DNA from: Bacteroidales bacterium
Lineage (GTDB): Bacteria; Bacteroidota; Bacteroidia; Bacteroidales; ML635J-15
Assembly: GCA_017645925.1 (NCBI GenBank)
Contig: JAGCNN010000045.1
Location: 1 to 37,024, forward strand
Direction of reading: 5' to 3'
DNA length: 37,024 nt
Each line of letters begins with the position of its first letter. Position 1 is the stretch's first letter. Shown piece by piece: positions 32,372 to 37,024 of the stretch. The notes beneath the pieces are model-generated. The model saw only the letters and a program-made list of their open reading frames with translations, searched no databases and was not told where the DNA came from. Position numbers and translations under genes: made by a program.

Positions 32372-34654
32372 TTACTTTTTCTTCTTCTCTTGAGCAGCTT
32401 GGATAAGTTCTCGGCACTGTTCCAGAGTGATTTCTTCGGGATTGATATTTTTGGGTATTTTGTAGTTCTTCTTCTGGTACGAAATGTATGGTCCGAACTT
32501 TCCTTTCAGGATCTGCATGTCCGGTTCTTCATCGAAGGTTCGGCACAATGCGTTCTTCATCTTTTCGTCCTTTTCCTCTATGATTTCGATTGCCCGTTCT
32601 ATGTTGATGGAATAGGGGTCGTCGGTTTTTGCAAGAGAATAGAATTTGCCGTTGTTCCTGATATATGGTCCAAATTTTCCGAGAGCAACAGTTACTGTAT
32701 CGTCCTTGTAGCTGCCTATTTCGCGAGGAAGTTTGAACAAGTCGAGAACTTCTTCGAGTGTTACATTCTCAATGTTTTGGTTTTTGCGGAGGCTTGCGTA
32801 CATTGGCTTGTCGCCGTTTTCGATAGAAGCATACGGTCCGAATTTGCCTATCTTTATTAATATAGGTGCGCCAGTTTTGGGATCATTGCCGATGTTGCGT
32901 TCCCATTTTGAAGTTTCCTTTTCCTTCAGAGATGTGTTAACTTCCTTGTCAAACGATTTGTAGAATGATTTTAACATGTCGTTCCAAGCAAGCTTGCCCA
33001 TTGCAATGTTGTCGAACTTTTCTTCTATCTGTGCCGTGAAGTTGTAGTCGAGTACATCGTTGAAATGAGCAGTAAGGTAGTCTGTAACAACAATTCCGAT
33101 TGATGTCGGAAACAATTTGTTGCTTTCGGCACCATAGTTTTCGTTTGTTGTGCTTTCCTTTAATTTGCCCTTTGACAAAGAAATAACCTTTATGCTTCTT
33201 TTCTTTGCTGGTTTGCTTTCCTTTACAACGTATTCTCTCTGTTGGATAGTAGAGATTGTTGGTGCGTAGGTTGACGGGCGGCCGATACCAAGTTCTTCCA
33301 TCTTTTTGACGAGGCTTGCCTCGGTATATCTTGAAGGAGGCTGGTCGTATTTTTCAATGGCTTCAATCTTGTCGGTCTTTGCCGTTGTACCTATATTAAT
33401 ATTAGGTAGCATTGTTGTTGCTTCTTCCTGATTGTCGTCATCGGTAGATTCGATGTATAACTTTAGGAATCCGTCGAATATTATAGTTTCTCCAGTTGCA
33501 ATGAAAGAATATGAATCGGTTGAATTTCCGATGGTTACGATTGTTTTTTCTGTTTTTGCATCAGCCATTTGCGAGGCTATAGCTCTTTTCCTAATTAAGT
33601 CGTACAACCTTTGTTCCTGCTTTGTTGCCTCAATGGTTTCGTTATCAACAAATGTTGGTCTTATGGCTTCGTGAGCTTCCTGTGCGCCTTTGACTTTTGT
33701 CTGGTATTTTCTAACATGCAGGTAGTCTTCGCCATAGTTCTTGATAATGTTTGTTTTTATTGTGCCAATAGCGAGGGTTGACAGGTTGAGAGAGTCGGTT
33801 CTCATGTAGGTTATGAAACCGTTTTCGTAAAGGTTTTGGGCATACCTCATGGTTTGCGATACGGAGTATCCCAGTTTTCGTCCTGCTTCCTGCTGCAAGG
33901 TAGATGTGGTAAATGGTGGTGCAGGAGATTTTTTGCCCGGTTTCTTGGAAACATCCTTTACGGAGAATTCCTTGTCCTTGCATGATTCAACGAATTTCTT
34001 GGCTTCTTCGTAAGTCTTGAATTTTTTGTTGAGTTCGGCTTTTATTGAGTTGCCGTCGATTTCAAACTGACCAAAAACCTTGTACTCCGACTTGGAGTTG
34101 AATTCAGTAATTTCCCTTTCGCGTTCAACTATAAGCTTTACGGCAACAGACTGTACGCGACCAGCCGAGAGAGACGGCTTTATTTTCTTCCACAGCAGCG
34201 GAGACAACTTGAATCCCACAAGTCTGTCGAGAACCCTTCGTGCTTGTTGTGCGTTAACTAGATTTTGGTCAATATCGCGAGGATTTGCTATTGCGTTCTT
34301 AATAGCTTCCTTTGTAATTTCGTGGAACACAATGCGTTTGGTGTTTTCTTTCTTTAGTTTTAATACTTCGCTAAGATGCCATGAAATAGCTTCTCCTTCA
34401 CGGTCTTCATCGGAAGCCAGCCAAACGATTTTTACTTTACCAGCAGCCTCTTTCAAATCAGCGACAACCTTTTTTTTGTCGTCGGGAATTTCGTAGTCGG
34501 GGGCAAATCCGTGTTCAATATCAATTCCTAAATTCTTTTTTTCAATGTCCCTGATGTGTCCGTAGCTGGACTTAACGATAAAGTCGTCGCCAAGGAACTT
34601 CTTGATAGTCTTTGCTTTTGCAGGAGACTCTACTATTACCAATTTGTTTTCCAT
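32372..34654 (-). CDS. topA: DNA topoisomerase I
   Basis: This 760-residue type IA topoisomerase relaxes negative supercoils. The Toprim domain begins LVIVESPAKAKTIKKFLG (residues 4-21) and carries DEDREGEAISWHL (about 79-91). The cleavage domain has GRVQSVAVKLIVERE. The active-site Tyr is Y283 in NGFITYMRTDSLNLS. PPSRYTEASLVKKMEELGIGRPSTYA is also clear. The C-terminal part (about 590-750) holds repeats of the GKFGPYI type (four copies) in place of the Cys4 zinc ribbons of E. coli TopA. A Lys-rich end follows. Length is typical for Bacteroidetes. It is transcribed toward the T9SS operon from a TAnnTTTG element 20 bp upstream. Confidence 0.96.
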   Translation of the reverse strand: MENKLVIVESPAKAKTIKKFLGDDFIVKSSYGHIRDIEKKNLGIDIEHGFAPDYEIPDDKKKVVADLKEAAGKVKIVWLASDEDREGEAISWHLSEVLKLKKENTKRIVFHEITKEAIKNAIANPRDIDQNLVNAQQARRVLDRLVGFKLSPLLWKKIKPSLSAGRVQSVAVKLIVEREREITEFNSKSEYKVFGQFEIDGNSIKAELNKKFKTYEEAKKFVESCKDKEFSVKDVSKKPGKKSPAPPFTTSTLQQEAGRKLGYSVSQTMRYAQNLYENGFITYMRTDSLNLSTLAIGTIKTNIIKNYGEDYLHVRKYQTKVKGAQEAHEAIRPTFVDNETIEATKQEQRLYDLIRKRAIASQMADAKTEKTIVTIGNSTDSYSFIATGETIIFDGFLKLYIESTDDDNQEEATTMLPNINIGTTAKTDKIEAIEKYDQPPSRYTEASLVKKMEELGIGRPSTYAPTISTIQQREYVVKESKPAKKRSIKVISLSKGKLKESTTNENYGAESNKLFPTSIGIVVTDYLTAHFNDVLDYNFTAQIEEKFDNIAMGKLAWNDMLKSFYKSFDKEVNTSLKEKETSKWERNIGNDPKTGAPILIKIGKFGPYASIENGDKPMYASLRKNQNIENVTLEEVLDLFKLPREIGSYKDDTVTVALGKFGPYIRNNGKFYSLAKTDDPYSINIERAIEIIEEKDEKMKNALCRTFDEEPDMQILKGKFGPYISYQKKNYKIPKNINPEEITLEQCRELIQAAQEKKKK

Positions 34655-34674
34655 TCGGTTTATAATTTTGGGTG

Positions 34675-34682
34675 CAAAAGTA
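34675..34682 (-). promoter_or_regulatory. Bacteroidetes -7 element before topA
   Basis: The minus strand reads TACTTTTG, an exact TAnnTTTG match, 20 bases before the topA ATG, within the 88-bp divergent gap shared with the PBP gene. Confidence 0.5.
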
Positions 34683-34742
34683 AAAAAATTAAAAGATACG
34701 ATTTATATTTTTTTTAATTTTACGGCTTAAAATTTTTAGGAC

Positions 34743-37024
34743 ATGGTAGGAGTAAAAAAGGAAAAGGAATCATATACGCCGAAAACTAAGAAAGCGATAT
34801 TCATAACGTTGTGGTGCTTGTGCTTGATTATGGTGGCCGGTCTCGCTACATATTTCATAGTGTTATCCAATGGGAAAGACATGCCTACGTTCAAGGAATT
34901 GGAGAATCCGAATGAAAATCTTGCGACGCGCATATACTCGAGTGATGACCAGTTGCTTGGTACTTATTTCCGTGAAAACCGTTCCTATGTCCCGTACGAT
35001 TCAATATCGCAAAATGTAATAGATGCGCTCATAGCTACCGAGGATGTTCGTTTCTATGATCATTGCGGAGTTGATTTCAAGTCGCTTCCGCGTGTTTTCA
35101 AGGGAATAGTTACTGGAAATAGTGCCAAAGGTGGTGGTAGTACCATTTCGCAGCAGTTGGCAAAGATGCTTTTCCCGAGGGAGAAAATGTCGAAAATACA
35201 GTTTGTAAACAGGAAGTTCAAAGAGTGGATAATTGCAACAAAACTAGAAAACCAGTACACGAAGGAAGAAATAATTTCAATGTACCTCAACAAGTTTGAT
35301 TTCTTGAATCTGGCAGTTGGCATTGAGTCGGCTTCGAGAATATATTTTGATACTATTCCTTTGGGTTTGACCAAGACACAGGCAGCGATGCTTGTCGGTA
35401 TGGCTCAGAATCCATCGTTGTACAACCCGATAAGGTATCCAGAAAGGGCATTGTCGCGCCGAAATACAGTTTTGTCGCAGATGCTAAAGTATGATAAGAT
35501 AACTAGGGCTGAGTATGATTCGCTTGTGAACGAGCCGCTTGGCATAAATTTCAGGCGTGCTGACCACAATCTTGGTGCTGCAACTTATTTCCGCGAGTTC
35601 TTAAGATTATGGCTAACGGCAAAGAAGCCTATAAAAGATAATTATGTTGATGTGCGCGAGTACATTGAAGATTCCATAAACTGGGAGATTGATCCGTCGT
35701 ACGGTTGGTGCAATAAGAACAAGAAACCAGACGGTTCTTCCTACGACATTTATTCTGATGGACTTCAGTTATATACAACTATCGATAGCAGAATGCAGAA
35801 ATATGCCGAGGAGGCTGTGGCTGAACATGTTGGTGCATATTTGCAACCTGAATTCACCAAAAGCATGGCTAACAACAAGAATGCTCCATACTATTCATCC
35901 ATTGCTGCCTCCAAGAAGGAAGAATGTATCAATAGTGCAATGCGAAGGACTGAACGCTGGCGCGTGTTGAAGAAAGCTGGTGTCAGCGAAGAGGATATAG
36001 TGAAGACGTTTTATGTAAAAGACACGATGACTGTATTTTCGTGGAATGGTGATATTGATACGGTAATGACACCGATGGATTCAATGATGTACTACAAAGG
36101 ATTCCTTCAGGCAGGCTTCTTGTCAATGGAGCCTAAGACTGGACATGTGAAGGCCTATGTAGGCGGTATCAACTACATGCACTTCAAGTACGACAATGCT
36201 ACCAAGTCGCGCCGTCAAGTTGGTTCTACGTTCAAGCCGTTTATCTATTGTCTGCTTATGCAGAACGGATATTCGCCATGTACCAAGGTTCCGAATGTTG
36301 AGCAGACTTTCAAGCTGCCTACCGGACAATATTATACGCCGCGCTATTCGAAATCGAAGCTTGACGGACAGACCATAACATTGAAGCAAGGTCTTGCCGG
36401 TTCGCTCAACCAGATTTCGGCGTGGGCATTGAAGCAGACAACACCGGAAGCTGTGGTGGATCTAGCTAACAAGATGGGTGTTCACAGCCAGATAGAACCA
36501 TTCCCGTCGATGTGCGTAGGCATACCGCAGGTTTTGCTATGCGAAATGGTTGGCGCATATTGTACTTATCCTAATAAGGGAATTTATACACGACCGATAT
36601 ACATCACAAGGATAGAAGACAAGGATGGCAACGAGCTGGCTTCGTTTATTCCTATACAGACCGAGGCTATCAGCGAGGAAACAGCAGCCTTGATGATTGA
36701 ACTTTTGCGTGGCGTTGTTGATATGGGAACTGGTTCAAGACTTCGTTTCAAGTATAATCTGACAGGAGAAATGGGCGGTAAGACTGGTACTACCAACAAT
36801 AACTCCGATGCGTGGTTTATGGGTGTTACGCCTAATCTTGTGAATGGAGTTTGGGTAGGAGGTGAGGAGCCGACAATCAGGTTCAGTAATATGGCCTTTG
36901 GTCAGGGTGCATCGGCAGCTTTGCCAATATGGGCGTTGTATATGCAGAAGGTGTATGCAGACCGTAAGCTTAACAAGAAGTATAGTCCGGATGATAAGTT
37001 CCCGATGCCAGAAGGAATCAAAGA
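34743..37024 (+). CDS. Class A penicillin-binding protein (PBP1A-like), cut by the window edge
   Basis: The visible 760 residues contain an N-terminal membrane helix (about 17-39). The GT51 glycosyltransferase domain follows, with the catalytic E100 in ATEDVRFYDHCGVDF, GGGSTISQQLAKMLF (about 122-136), and KEEIISMYLNKFDF. A linker leads to the transpeptidase domain: S495-x-x-K498 (RQVGSTFKPFIY), S554-L-N (GSLNQIS) and K680-T-G (GGKTGTTNN). It therefore polymerises glycan strands and cross-links peptides in the periplasm. All motifs of both activities are present. Only the C-terminus lies beyond 37024. The ATG at 34743 is the first possible start and is 88 bp from the divergent topA start. Translation was read directly from the sequence. 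Confidence 0.94.
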   Translation, partial: MVGVKKEKESYTPKTKKAIFITLWCLCLIMVAGLATYFIVLSNGKDMPTFKELENPNENLATRIYSSDDQLLGTYFRENRSYVPYDSISQNVIDALIATEDVRFYDHCGVDFKSLPRVFKGIVTGNSAKGGGSTISQQLAKMLFPREKMSKIQFVNRKFKEWIIATKLENQYTKEEIISMYLNKFDFLNLAVGIESASRIYFDTIPLGLTKTQAAMLVGMAQNPSLYNPIRYPERALSRRNTVLSQMLKYDKITRAEYDSLVNEPLGINFRRADHNLGAATYFREFLRLWLTAKKPIKDNYVDVREYIEDSINWEIDPSYGWCNKNKKPDGSSYDIYSDGLQLYTTIDSRMQKYAEEAVAEHVGAYLQPEFTKSMANNKNAPYYSSIAASKKEECINSAMRRTERWRVLKKAGVSEEDIVKTFYVKDTMTVFSWNGDIDTVMTPMDSMMYYKGFLQAGFLSMEPKTGHVKAYVGGINYMHFKYDNATKSRRQVGSTFKPFIYCLLMQNGYSPCTKVPNVEQTFKLPTGQYYTPRYSKSKLDGQTITLKQGLAGSLNQISAWALKQTTPEAVVDLANKMGVHSQIEPFPSMCVGIPQVLLCEMVGAYCTYPNKGIYTRPIYITRIEDKDGNELASFIPIQTEAISEETAALMIELLRGVVDMGTGSRLRFKYNLTGEMGGKTGTTNNNSDAWFMGVTPNLVNGVWVGGEEPTIRFSNMAFGQGASAALPIWALYMQKVYADRKLNKKYSPDDKFPMPEGIK

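Overview
The window looks like chromosomal DNA of a Bacteroidota member, most likely in or near the Bacteroidales. Four things support this. It carries a complete type IX secretion (T9SS) core locus (porP-gldK-gldL-gldM-gldN), which is known only from this phylum. It has a large multidomain secreted protein with a T9SS C-terminal sorting domain. Many genes are preceded by the Bacteroidetes -7 promoter element TAnnTTTG, and Shine-Dalgarno sequences are mostly absent. Housekeeping proteins such as MutS2, LeuRS and the DUF4293 protein have Bacteroidetes-type features.

Layout: 224-1940 (minus) holds a cation:proton antiporter and an overlapping retropepsin-like protease. 1999-2359 is a gene-less, hairpin-forming MITE-like element with 19-bp terminal inverted repeats. 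2505-6345 (plus) holds a small lipoprotein, an RND/MMPL exporter and an overlapping NAD-dependent sugar epimerase. 6346-7002 is a structured intergenic region with a terminator, hairpins and tRNA-Pro(UGG). It is followed by a DUF4293 membrane protein (plus) and a tightly overlapping minus-strand set holA-gmhB-aminotransferase IV-like (7484-9836). 10050-16154 (plus) holds a DivIC/FtsB-like protein, a tandem GTTCAA array, mutS2, a T9SS cargo protein and mazG. 16223-25994 (minus) holds a DegT-type aminotransferase, lspA, leuS, a TPR/OmpA-like lipoprotein, a deoxynucleoside kinase and prs, and then the 3' end of the T9SS operon. That operon runs on the minus strand from 32070 to 25053. topA (minus) and a class A penicillin-binding protein (plus, cut by the window edge) are divergent at the right end.

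The genes fit together around the cell envelope. The T9SS operon encodes an outer-membrane protein (PorP), the periplasmic lipoprotein ring (GldK/GldN) and the inner-membrane proton-driven motor (GldL/GldM). The 706-residue protein at 13198 is a plausible substrate. LspA processes the several lipoproteins seen here. The PBP, DivIC-like protein and RND exporter also act at the envelope.

Two observations stand out. (1) The leucyl-tRNA synthetase has an in-frame insertion of about 110 residues just upstream of its KMSKS loop that resembles a DUF559/Vsr-type PD-(D/E)XK nuclease domain, with no sign of an intein. (2) Between gldM and gldN lies an intact extra gene encoding a signal-peptide-bearing, free-standing copy of the C-terminal periplasmic domains of GldM. 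Both are visible in the sequence. Their function is inference.
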